DNA of 64,000 nucleotides, taken from assembly GCA_050951365.1 (NCBI GenBank), contig JBMNIX010000001.1:124001-188000 (forward strand), in the 5' to 3' direction. Below, piece after piece: positions 1 through 6,793 of the stretch (its first letter is position 1; every line of letters starts with the position of its first letter). Under the pieces are notes generated by a model. The model did not search any database. It was not told the DNA's origin and saw nothing but the letters and a program-made list of their open reading frames with translations. The stretch is from JAAYHG01 sp012735455. GTDB lineage: Bacteria > Bacillota > DTU030 > DUMP01. The position numbers and the translations under genes are program-made.

Positions 1-1
1 A

Positions 2-853
2 GAGGCCCTTCTCAGAGCTTATGAACCCCAGGTAGTGGTCAGCACCTATCCCGTAAGCTCGCGTACCATTGGCCAATTAAAGCTGCACGGCCGCTGCAGC
101 GTGCCTTTGGTAACAGTTCTCACCGACCAAGCTCTGCACAGCCAATGGCTACATCCGGCAACAGACCTTTACATCGTAGGCTCCGAATACCTGTGGCAGC
201 ACATGTTGCGCCGGGGCATACCCGCCGCACGTATCTCCCTTCAGGGTATTCCCATCTCACCCCGCTTTGCCCAGCCGCGCTCGGTCAAAGATGCACGCCA
301 GGCCCTGGGACTCACAACAGATAGGCCGGTAGTGCTCATGATGTGTGGCGCCCAGGGGCTACTACCCGAGGCAGAAGAACTTTTCCTCCGACTGACCACC
401 TACACGGAGCTCCTACAACCGGTAATCGTCACCGGGCACGATACACGCCTGCGTATGCGACTGGAACGTTCTACTGCCAACAAACAAGGAGTCCGGATAC
501 TGGGTTACGTGACCGATATTGAAGAGTGGATGTCTGCCAGCGACCTCATGGTGGGCAAAGCCGGAGGTCTGACCACAGCAGAAGCCCTGGCGAAAAAACT
601 ACCCCTGGTGATTGTGCACCCTATACCGGGGCAAGAAGAAGAAAACACCCGTTTCCTGGTACGCTCAGGAGCGGCGGTGCGCGCCGAGGGAGTGGATACA
701 GCGGTGAACGCTGTCTTGGCGATCCTTGCCGATAGAGAGAGACTCTCTGCTATGCGTCAGGCAGCGGCCCGTGTGGCCCGTCCACACGCAGCGCTGGACG
801 CGGCAGAGGGAATCCTGAGCCTTATCAAATTGAAAAACAGCGTATCCATGTAA
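2..853 (+). CDS. GT28/MGDG-synthase-type glycosyltransferase, C-terminal part
   Basis: This gene enters the window already open, so its N-terminal acceptor half is missing. The 283 visible residues match the C-terminal Rossmann half of processive diacylglycerol glucosyltransferases and MGDG synthases: a PVVLMMCG start to the nucleotide-binding fold, the donor-binding motif VGKAGGLTTAEALA, and PGQEEENTRFL. Family members transfer a sugar from a UDP-sugar to diacylglycerol at the inner membrane face. The frame is open upstream of the first ATG at 35, which is therefore internal. Exact substrate cannot be told from this half. Confidence 0.8.
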   Translation, partial: EALLRAYEPQVVVSTYPVSSRTIGQLKLHGRCSVPLVTVLTDQALHSQWLHPATDLYIVGSEYLWQHMLRRGIPAARISLQGIPISPRFAQPRSVKDARQALGLTTDRPVVLMMCGAQGLLPEAEELFLRLTTYTELLQPVIVTGHDTRLRMRLERSTANKQGVRILGYVTDIEEWMSASDLMVGKAGGLTTAEALAKKLPLVIVHPIPGQEEENTRFLVRSGAAVRAEGVDTAVNAVLAILADRERLSAMRQAAARVARPHAALDAAEGILSLIKLKNSVSM

Positions 854-919
854 AGCCCACTGGGATACAGGCAGGCCCCCCCTCATATAAATGCATAGAA
901 AGCTGCGGGAGGGCTGACT

Positions 920-1234
920 GTGCTGCAAGAGCTTGCCTTTAACTTCTGCATCGCCCTGGGAGTGGTCTTAGGGGGGACGCTCTTAGGAAGCCTGGGTGCC
1001 ACCCTCACCTCTCGGCCACCGGGGGACACCATGCTGGCACTGGCAGAACGGATCAAGCTGTGGGCCGTGGCGGTAGCCATTGAGGGTACTTTTTCCATGT
1101 TTCGCGCCCTTGAGGCAGGGCTGCTGTATGGGCAACTGGGGCCGGTGGCCAGACAGCTTCTCTGTCTCCTGGCCGCTTTCTTAGGGGCGCATACCGCCTA
1201 TGTACTGATCACTGCCCTGGTGGGTCCAACATGA
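920..1234 (+). CDS. ytrH: YtrH-like sporulation membrane protein
   Basis: The 104-residue protein has two or three hydrophobic segments (about residues 8-26, 46-62 and 78-100) and resembles YtrH, a sporulation membrane protein made in the mother cell of Bacillus under sigma-E. The GTG start at 920 follows a GGGAGG ribosome site at 907-912. The stop overlaps the start of the next gene (ATGA), the same pairing as ytrH-ytrI in Bacillus. No convincing sigma-E promoter could be read in the 66 bases upstream. The family is assigned from sequence similarity and gene pairing; the molecular role is unknown. Confidence 0.75.
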   Translation: MLQELAFNFCIALGVVLGGTLLGSLGATLTSRPPGDTMLALAERIKLWAVAVAIEGTFSMFRALEAGLLYGQLGPVARQLLCLLAAFLGAHTAYVLITALVGPT

Positions 1235-1698
1235 AGAGGAAGGCTACCCAAGGCGCAGCATTCTTTGTTCTGGGCTTTCTTATGGGCTGCGTTTTCTACA
1301 ACCTCCAAGCGGGGCACCTTTTTGACCAGCTGCATCAGAAACGAATCGAGCTGGAAACCAAATTGGCAGCAGCTGAAACACGCCTCGCCCGCCTGGAGGA
1401 AACCCTCACTCCAAGTAACGAAGCGGTGATCCGCGAAGTAGAGGTGCGGGTAAGCTGTTCTCTTAACTCTGGCGTCAAGAACCAAATTAGAAAAGAGATC
1501 GAGGATTGGCTTGGCCTTTTTATTGGTCGGCCCTTGGACTCCCTCGATCCGGAAGCTATCCCTTTTATTGTTCACCAGCGCACACTCAACATAAACGGGC
1601 GCACCCTGGTTCTCTTAGCTGAAAACACCATTATAAGTGAACGTCTGCTCATGTACGTCCGAGCAGTGCCAGAACAAGACCCGCTAACTACAAATTAG
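1231..1698 (+). CDS. YtrI-like sporulation membrane protein
   Basis: The 155-residue protein has one N-terminal membrane segment (residues 9-25), then a heptad-rich coiled coil (about 30-62, LETKLAAAETRLARLEETL), then a small globular domain with alternating beta strands (residues 69-150). This topology and the 4-base overlap with the ytrH-like gene suggest the YtrI partner, which sits with YtrH in the forespore-engulfing membrane in Bacillus. Sequence identity to Bacillus YtrI is low by eye, so the call rests mainly on context and topology. Confidence 0.6.
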   Translation: MKRKATQGAAFFVLGFLMGCVFYNLQAGHLFDQLHQKRIELETKLAAAETRLARLEETLTPSNEAVIREVEVRVSCSLNSGVKNQIRKEIEDWLGLFIGRPLDSLDPEAIPFIVHQRTLNINGRTLVLLAENTIISERLLMYVRAVPEQDPLTTN

Positions 1699-2632
1699 GT
1701 AAGGCAAACAGTGCTTTACCGCCTAGATTCTCCGGAAGGACTAGTTCCTGGCCAGGATATACGAGCCGCGGATTATTTAAGCCATTAAAATCAGAAAGGT
1801 CTGGATAAAGCTCGCCTACACCGTAGAAACGCTTGCTGATGCCCCACAGGGTGTCACCGGGACGAATAATGTAACGTTGTCCTGCAGCCGCTCCCTGGGG
1901 GAGTGCAGGTGAGGCCACCGGCCCAGAGGCAGCATCTCCAGGCCCCTCTGCCGGAGGCGCTTCCCGACCCACGGTCGGCTCACGAGAGCCTTCTACACCT
2001 TCTAGAGAAGTGGCAGGATAGAGCTGCTCGCTCACACCCTTTCTAATCCAGCGAACCGCACCGGTCACCAGTGCAGTCACCAACAGCAAGCTCAACACGA
2101 TAGCTAAAGAAAAACGCCAGGGACTTTTTAGACGATAGCGCACCCGCGATGATACCAAAGCACCTGTTGCGGCGCTCTCGCGCACAGCTGCCGCCATCTC
2201 CGCTGGGTTCACCTGTACCAGTTCGCCGTCGGTCCAGACGTAGATTGCCTCCTGGCCTAATTTGGTATCCAAAACCAAGGCCATCTGCCACGGTTCTGGA
2301 AAGCTCGCTTTATGTACCGCCAGGTCATGGTTCGAGAGGAATACACCTAGGCCGGCGTGGGTGTGAAACCAACCTACCACTTGAAAAGCTGGATATTTTG
2401 CTTGGGCTTCAGCACCAAGGTTCTTAACTGACTCTGGTGTCAAAAGGAAACTGGTAGACACCGCTCCAGCCTCACGCATCTGGAGCGCCGCCTCCACGCG
2501 CACTAGCATCCCGGAGTCCGTCTTGCGCACCCGCCCCAGCAACAATCCGCCAATCTCCCTTGCTTCTGCCTGTCGGGCCCAGGCCAGTATCTCGTTCTTG
2601 GCTGCTCTGGATATGTGAACCCTGGCTACCAT
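1688..2632 (-). CDS. Membrane-anchored JAMM (JAB/MPN) metalloprotease-like protein with LysM domain
   Basis: Residues 1-150 form a JAB/MPN domain with a complete JAMM zinc motif: Glu26, His90, His92, Ser100 and Asp103 (HTH-x7-S-x2-D). JAMM enzymes are zinc isopeptidases or peptidases. One membrane helix follows (173-193), then a Pro/Gly/Ala-rich linker (about 205-250) and a C-terminal LysM domain (253-299) that should bind peptidoglycan. The predicted topology places the JAMM domain in the cytoplasm and LysM outside. The ATG has a GGGGGG site 5 bases upstream. The gene converges on ytrI with a short 3' overlap. No E1-like or ubiquitin-like gene lies nearby, so the substrate is unknown. Confidence 0.8.
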   Translation of the reverse strand: MVARVHISRAAKNEILAWARQAEAREIGGLLLGRVRKTDSGMLVRVEAALQMREAGAVSTSFLLTPESVKNLGAEAQAKYPAFQVVGWFHTHAGLGVFLSNHDLAVHKASFPEPWQMALVLDTKLGQEAIYVWTDGELVQVNPAEMAAAVRESAATGALVSSRVRYRLKSPWRFSLAIVLSLLLVTALVTGAVRWIRKGVSEQLYPATSLEGVEGSREPTVGREAPPAEGPGDAASGPVASPALPQGAAAGQRYIIRPGDTLWGISKRFYGVGELYPDLSDFNGLNNPRLVYPGQELVLPENLGGKALFALPNL

Positions 2633-2752
2633 CTTATCCCCCCCAGCCAGCCTCCCCAGTGTGAATTGCCTGATAGCATACCTAAGTATTTCTATTCGTT
2701 CCCTGGCGTTAATTCCCTGCTACAAGAAAGCAAAAATGTAAGTAGAACCACG

Positions 2753-2793
2753 TTGGTCCTGTTGACATATCTTAGAAGGAAAGGCAGGACCAA
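2753..2793 (+). promoter_or_regulatory. Inverted repeat in the superoxide dismutase leader
   Basis: A perfect 9-base inverted repeat (TTGGTCCTG at 2753-2761, CAGGACCAA at 2785-2793) surrounds a TTGACA (2762-2767), about 27 bases before the SOD start. It could be a protein operator or an mRNA hairpin. No convincing -10 box follows the TTGACA at normal spacing. The rest of the 187-base divergent region shows nothing else clear. Confidence 0.45.
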
Positions 2794-2819
2794 TTACCTT
2801 CAGGGAAGGGGGGAATATC

Positions 2820-3449
2820 ATGCCACAACTAGCACCTAGACCCCTGCCATACAGCGACCTGCCTGGATTGTCTGCCCGCCAACTGGCAGAGCACTATAAG
2901 CTCTACTTGGGTTATGTTAACAAGACAAACGAGATCTGGGATCTCCTGCAAACCGTGGATCGACAGTCCGCCAACAGCACCTACAGCCCCTACAGGGAAT
3001 TGAAGCTGGAAGAAACCTTCGCCTTAAACGGGGTCAAACTCCACGAACTCTACTTCGCTAATCTCGGCGGGTCGGGAGGTCCGCCCACAGGAGAAATCTC
3101 GTTCTTTATCCAACGGGACTTTGGTTCAGCGAGTTCCTGGACCACGGACTTTCGTGCCTTGGGCCTGGCCGCACGCGGCTGGGGCATCCTGGCACTCGAT
3201 ATTAACGATCGCACACTACACAACTTTCTCTTAGATGCCCATAACGTTGGAGGCATCCAGCGTAGTGTCCCTCTCCTGGTCTTGGACGTCTATGAGCACG
3301 CCTATTTGTTAGATTACGGTACAAACCGTGCCCACTACTTGGATGCTTTCTTTTATAATATCGATTGGCAAGAGGTTAATCGCCGCTTGCGTCCTTACCT
3401 GCGGCGTAATACTCCCGTAGCCACCTTGAACGAGGATGTCCTTACTTGA
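2820..3449 (+). CDS. Iron/manganese superoxide dismutase family protein
   Basis: The 209-residue protein keeps all four metal ligands of Fe/Mn superoxide dismutases: His25 (EHYKLYLGYV), His75 (LHELYF), Asp156 and His160 (LDVYEHAYLLDYG). It would dismutate superoxide in the cytoplasm. It is divergent from the classic enzymes: the second-ligand region reads LHELYFANLGG, and Trp of the usual DVWEHAYY is replaced by Tyr. The ATG at 2820 follows a GGGAAGGGGGG ribosome site. The gene has its own leader with an inverted repeat and is divergent from the JAMM-LysM gene. Metal choice cannot be decided here. Confidence 0.88.
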   Translation: MPQLAPRPLPYSDLPGLSARQLAEHYKLYLGYVNKTNEIWDLLQTVDRQSANSTYSPYRELKLEETFALNGVKLHELYFANLGGSGGPPTGEISFFIQRDFGSASSWTTDFRALGLAARGWGILALDINDRTLHNFLLDAHNVGGIQRSVPLLVLDVYEHAYLLDYGTNRAHYLDAFFYNIDWQEVNRRLRPYLRRNTPVATLNEDVLT

Positions 3450-3460
3450 CCTGCACCCCC

Positions 3461-3489
3461 TTGCTTTTGCTCCTTAGCTGTGCTATATT
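3461..3489 (+). promoter_or_regulatory. Sigma-A-type promoter of the riboflavin transporter
   Basis: TTGCTT (3461-3466) and TATATT (3484-3489) are separated by 17 bases and lie about 30 bases before the FMN riboswitch. Confidence 0.65.
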
Positions 3490-3518
3490 TCGTTATGACA
3501 ATAGCATTAGGAAGAAGA

Positions 3519-3664
3519 CCTTCAGGGCAAGGTGCGGAGCACTGCTCCTATTCCTGACCGGCGGTGAAGCTTCCGGCTCCAGCCGAGAAGACTAGCCCGC
3601 GAGCCACAGAGGTGGTTGATCTGGTAAAATCCAGAGCCGACGGTATAGTCCGGATGAAAGAAGG
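3519..3664 (+). ncRNA. FMN riboswitch (RFN element)
   Basis: The conserved RFN blocks appear in order: AGGGCAAGGTG at 3524, GACCGGCGGT around 3556, AGCCCGCGAGC around 3594, TGATCTGGTAAAATCCAGA around 3616, GCCGACGGTATAGTCCGGATG around 3635, then GAAAGAAGG. The element binds FMN and usually switches expression off when flavin is plentiful. Here it is followed by an intrinsic terminator just before a RibU-like gene, so control is probably by transcription attenuation. Confidence 0.96.
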
Positions 3665-3691
3665 TGTGCCAGCTTTAGTCTAGCACGTTCT

Positions 3692-3726
3692 CCCTGGAAG
3701 GCCCTTCTTCCAGGGATTTTGTTTTG
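3692..3726 (+). terminator. Riboswitch-controlled intrinsic terminator
   Basis: CCCTGGAAG (3692-3700) pairs with CTTCCAGGG (3707-3715), followed by ATTTTGTTTT. It lies between the FMN aptamer and the transporter start, as expected for an attenuating expression platform. Confidence 0.88.
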
Positions 3727-3744
3727 AGGAGGTCAGGTCCAAAA

Positions 3745-4317
3745 ATGACCCGTCTTAGTGACACCCGCTATCTGGTAAAGGTTGCTTTTCTTGGTACTCT
3801 GGGCTTCCTTCTTATGTACCTGGAGTTCCCGCTCCCGCTCATGCCTACCTTTCTTAAGTTTGACTTTGGCGACCTACCCGCCCTCATCGCCGGCTTTGCC
3901 TACGGACCTGTTGCCGGTCTCTTGGCTGAGGTAATCAAGAACGCGATCTTTCTCCTCTCAGGGCGTTCTGAATCCGGCATTATCGGTGTCACCGCCAACC
4001 TTATAACCGGCTGCAGCCTGGTCCTGACATCAGCTCTGGTTTACCAGCGCATCCGAACCTTGAAAGGTGCTATCCTTGCCCTCTTGGTAGGCACCCTCAC
4101 CATGACCGCCACCATGACCATTGCCAACATGTACGTGTTCTTCCCCCTCTGGAATATTCCCACCGAGCAGATCGGCCCTATGATTCTCGGCGCTGCCATA
4201 CCCTTTAACCTCATGAAAGGTGCGCTTACGTCAGTAGCCACCTTCCTCATGTACAAGCGCGTCAGCGCCTGGCTTGGCTCTGCTACTCTGATGCCGGATC
4301 AAGTTAAGAGTCGTTAA
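3745..4317 (+). CDS. ribU: ECF transporter S component, riboflavin (RibU-like)
   Basis: The 190-residue protein has about six hydrophobic helices and the FDFGDLPALIAGFAYGP segment typical of RibU-like S components. These bind riboflavin in the membrane and associate with an EcfA-EcfA-EcfT energising module. The FMN riboswitch directly upstream supports riboflavin as substrate. The start is the ATG at 3745, behind GAGGAGGT at 3726-3733; a TTG further upstream overlaps that site and is rejected. No energising genes are adjacent; ecfA1, ecfA2 and ecfT lie about 29 kb away in the ribosomal block. A terminator follows directly. Confidence 0.92.
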   Translation: MTRLSDTRYLVKVAFLGTLGFLLMYLEFPLPLMPTFLKFDFGDLPALIAGFAYGPVAGLLAEVIKNAIFLLSGRSESGIIGVTANLITGCSLVLTSALVYQRIRTLKGAILALLVGTLTMTATMTIANMYVFFPLWNIPTEQIGPMILGAAIPFNLMKGALTSVATFLMYKRVSAWLGSATLMPDQVKSR

Positions 4318-4320
4318 TAA

Positions 4321-4358
4321 ACTGGAGCGCCCTCACAAAGGGGTGCTCCAGTTTGTTT
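4321..4358 (+). terminator. Intrinsic terminator after the riboflavin transporter
   Basis: ACTGGAGC-GCCC pairs with GGGG-TGCTCCAGT and is followed by TTGTTT. The following 175 bases up to the GH18 gene hold no other feature I can support. Confidence 0.85.
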
Positions 4359-4533
4359 CCAGTTTGTTGACCACGGTTGTCTCTCTCACGGTGGTGAGGC
4401 CGCTACACCCATGGGCAACTCTTCTTTGGGGCTGGCTGTTAAGAAATACCACCCCTCTAAGAGCAGATAATTCAACACCTACACAGGAAAGTATGCGATA
4501 ATGGGATGAACAGTGTCTTGGAGGAGGAATGGT

Positions 4534-6243
4534 ATGACTCCCCCGCAAATCTTTCCTGTTTCGCCGTCACAGCACCGGTTGCAGCAGCCAAGGCGTTCTC
4601 TTATGTGGCTCCTCTTAGTCCTGGTGATAGGTCTTGTTATTTACTTTTCCCCCGGCTTCTTTACTTCCCCCCCATACGACCTCACCGCGCCGGGTTTGGT
4701 GATAGAGGGACAAGACCTTGGATTCGGACTCGTTCACCTTGAAGACGGAGAAATCCTCTTGCCGGTAAGTGTCCTGCAGGAACACATCGACCCTACCTTG
4801 TTTTGGGATGCTGCAGAACAGATCCTCACCGTAACCACCGCTGACCAGGTGGTCCGGTTGGCCAGCGATGAGCTGACAGCCTTTATTAATGCAGAACCGG
4901 TAAGCCTTGAAGTACCAATACGAATAGTGGGCGATTTGCCCTACGCCCCTCTTTCCTTTCTGGCGCGTCTCTACGGGCTCGATTGGACCTTTGACCAGAC
5001 CGCTGCGGTGGTGGCAGTTCTGGACAAAGATCTGGCTCACCGGGAAAGCCTCCTGGAGCGGAGTACAAGCCTGCGCGCCGGACCTTCCCTGCGCCAAGTA
5101 CGCTTCACCAGCCTTAAACAAGGTGAAAGGGTGATCATCTACGGTGAGGAAGGAGGCTGGCTCAAGGTACAGAGCACCGGCGGCCTTGTGGGCTACATAC
5201 CCCGCTCAGCTACCGGCCCAATCTCCACCGTCCTTCCAGATCAGACTGTCCCGAAATCATACCCCCGCTGGCAACCGAAACAAGGCGCAATTAACCTCAC
5301 ATGGGAATACGTACATTCCCGTACACCGTCCTTTGCCGAAATCGGCCCGCTACCGGGAGTCAATGTAATTGCACCCACCTGGTTTAACCTATCCTCCCCG
5401 GAAGGGGACTTAGCTAGCCGGGCTGATGCCGCCTTCGTCAAGGCAGCTCATGCAGAAGGTATCGCCGTCTGGGCTTTAGTGACTAATGATTTTGACCCAG
5501 ACCTTACACGGGCCGTTCTCAGCTCCAGCAACAAGCGGGAGAAGGTGATTCGTCAACTCCTCACCTATGCTCATCTCTTAGAGTTAGATGGCCTCAATAT
5601 CGACTTCGAAAACGTGTATTTGGCGGACAGCCATCTCCTGGTCCAATTCCTCCGTGAGCTTACCCCACTGGCCCATGCCGAAGGGCTAACTGTATCTGTA
5701 GACATAACAGTCCCATCCACCAGTCCAAACTGGTCGCTGGTATATGACCGTCCTGCCATTGCTGAAATAGTAGACTATGTTGCCCTCATGGCCTACGACG
5801 AACACTGGGCTGCTAGTCCTGTCGCCGGTTCTGTGGCCTCACTCCCTTGGACTGAAGCAGGCATTCTGGCAACCCTCGAGAGTGTTCCGGCTAAGAAGCT
5901 TCTTCTTGGCCTGCCTTTTTACACCCGACTGTGGGAAGAACACACCCTTCCCGGGGGAGGAGCTAAAGTAACATCTACCGCCTATTCAATGTCACGTGCC
6001 CGGGTTTTTCTCGAACAAAACTCCCTGGAGCCCACTTTCGATCCTAGCAGCGGTCAAAACTACGTAAGCCTTTCACTACCTGGTATCACACTCAGACTCT
6101 GGTTAGAAGACCATGCCTCCCTGCAAGCCCGACTTGGTCTAGTGAAAAAATACCAGCTTGCCGGAGTGGCAAGCTGGCAAAGGGGTTACGCTGAACCGTG
6201 GGTGTGGGAGTTACTGGCCGAAAACCTGGGAACACGACAGTAA
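4534..6243 (+). CDS. Membrane-anchored GH18 glycoside hydrolase with stalk and SH3 domains
   Basis: Counting from the ATG at 4534 (569 residues), there is an N-terminal anchor (24-41), a copper-amine-oxidase-N-like stalk domain (about 70-165), a bacterial SH3 domain (about 180-228, containing GGWLKVQS and GLVGYIP) and a GH18 barrel (about 250-569). The GH18 catalytic motif is intact: DGLNIDFE at 352-359 with Glu359 as proton donor. GH18 proteins with such add-ons act on peptidoglycan or chitin-like glycans in clostridial envelopes or spores. GGAGGAGG at 4520-4527 selects this ATG over an upstream GTG. Substrate is inferred, not shown. Confidence 0.88.
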   Translation: MTPPQIFPVSPSQHRLQQPRRSLMWLLLVLVIGLVIYFSPGFFTSPPYDLTAPGLVIEGQDLGFGLVHLEDGEILLPVSVLQEHIDPTLFWDAAEQILTVTTADQVVRLASDELTAFINAEPVSLEVPIRIVGDLPYAPLSFLARLYGLDWTFDQTAAVVAVLDKDLAHRESLLERSTSLRAGPSLRQVRFTSLKQGERVIIYGEEGGWLKVQSTGGLVGYIPRSATGPISTVLPDQTVPKSYPRWQPKQGAINLTWEYVHSRTPSFAEIGPLPGVNVIAPTWFNLSSPEGDLASRADAAFVKAAHAEGIAVWALVTNDFDPDLTRAVLSSSNKREKVIRQLLTYAHLLELDGLNIDFENVYLADSHLLVQFLRELTPLAHAEGLTVSVDITVPSTSPNWSLVYDRPAIAEIVDYVALMAYDEHWAASPVAGSVASLPWTEAGILATLESVPAKKLLLGLPFYTRLWEEHTLPGGGAKVTSTAYSMSRARVFLEQNSLEPTFDPSSGQNYVSLSLPGITLRLWLEDHASLQARLGLVKKYQLAGVASWQRGYAEPWVWELLAENLGTRQ

Positions 6244-6249
6244 GAACCA

Positions 6250-6699
6250 CTAGTTGCTAGGCGGCAATGCCAACCTCTCCGGGACCACCTGAGTACCCGC
6301 CCACCTGTCACCCAGGCGGCGTCCAGAGGCATCGACCACTACCAGAACGATTTCAATAACAGTTAAGATCGGGGCAACAAGTGGTCCGATCACCCAGCCG
6401 AGAATTGGGACGATACCGATCAAGCTGCCAATGGCCAACGGCAGATTACGCTTGGCTGAAGTAGCTAGATCTATCTCACCACCGTCATTGCGCTCTACTG
6501 TGAGCCGGAGCAATTTCTTGCCAATGCTCCGGCTCTTGTATTCCGGATTCCGGGTTAGTTCATACACAATCCCGTCCTTGGTCAGGGTGTATACCCCACC
6601 AGCAATAAATCCAACCAGAGGAACCAGCATTAGCACTCCGGCAATAAGGCCGTCAATGAGAGCGGCAAGAAACCGGGAAACCAGGTCTGCTTTGGGCAC
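6250..6699 (-). CDS. RDD family membrane protein
   Basis: The 149-residue protein opens with the RDD signature RFLAALIDG, has two hydrophobic hairpin regions (about residues 10-40 and 85-125) and ends with the RRLGDRWAGTQVV motif of the family. RDD proteins are small membrane proteins, some proposed to be ion antiporters; the role here is unknown. The GTG start at 6699 follows GGGGGGAGG. The gene lies 94 bases downstream of the GT-GH130 gene on the same strand and converges on the GH18 gene 6 bases away. Confidence 0.85.
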   Translation of the reverse strand: MPKADLVSRFLAALIDGLIAGVLMLVPLVGFIAGGVYTLTKDGIVYELTRNPEYKSRSIGKKLLRLTVERNDGGEIDLATSAKRNLPLAIGSLIGIVPILGWVIGPLVAPILTVIEIVLVVVDASGRRLGDRWAGTQVVPERLALPPSN

Positions 6700-6793
6700 T
6701 ATCTTTTCCTCCCCCCTTCACACTCTCTTTCACTCTACCATAGACGGGGTTCGGCCCACAAGACTGGTTTCCCTGAAGTCTACTCCCATCGCA

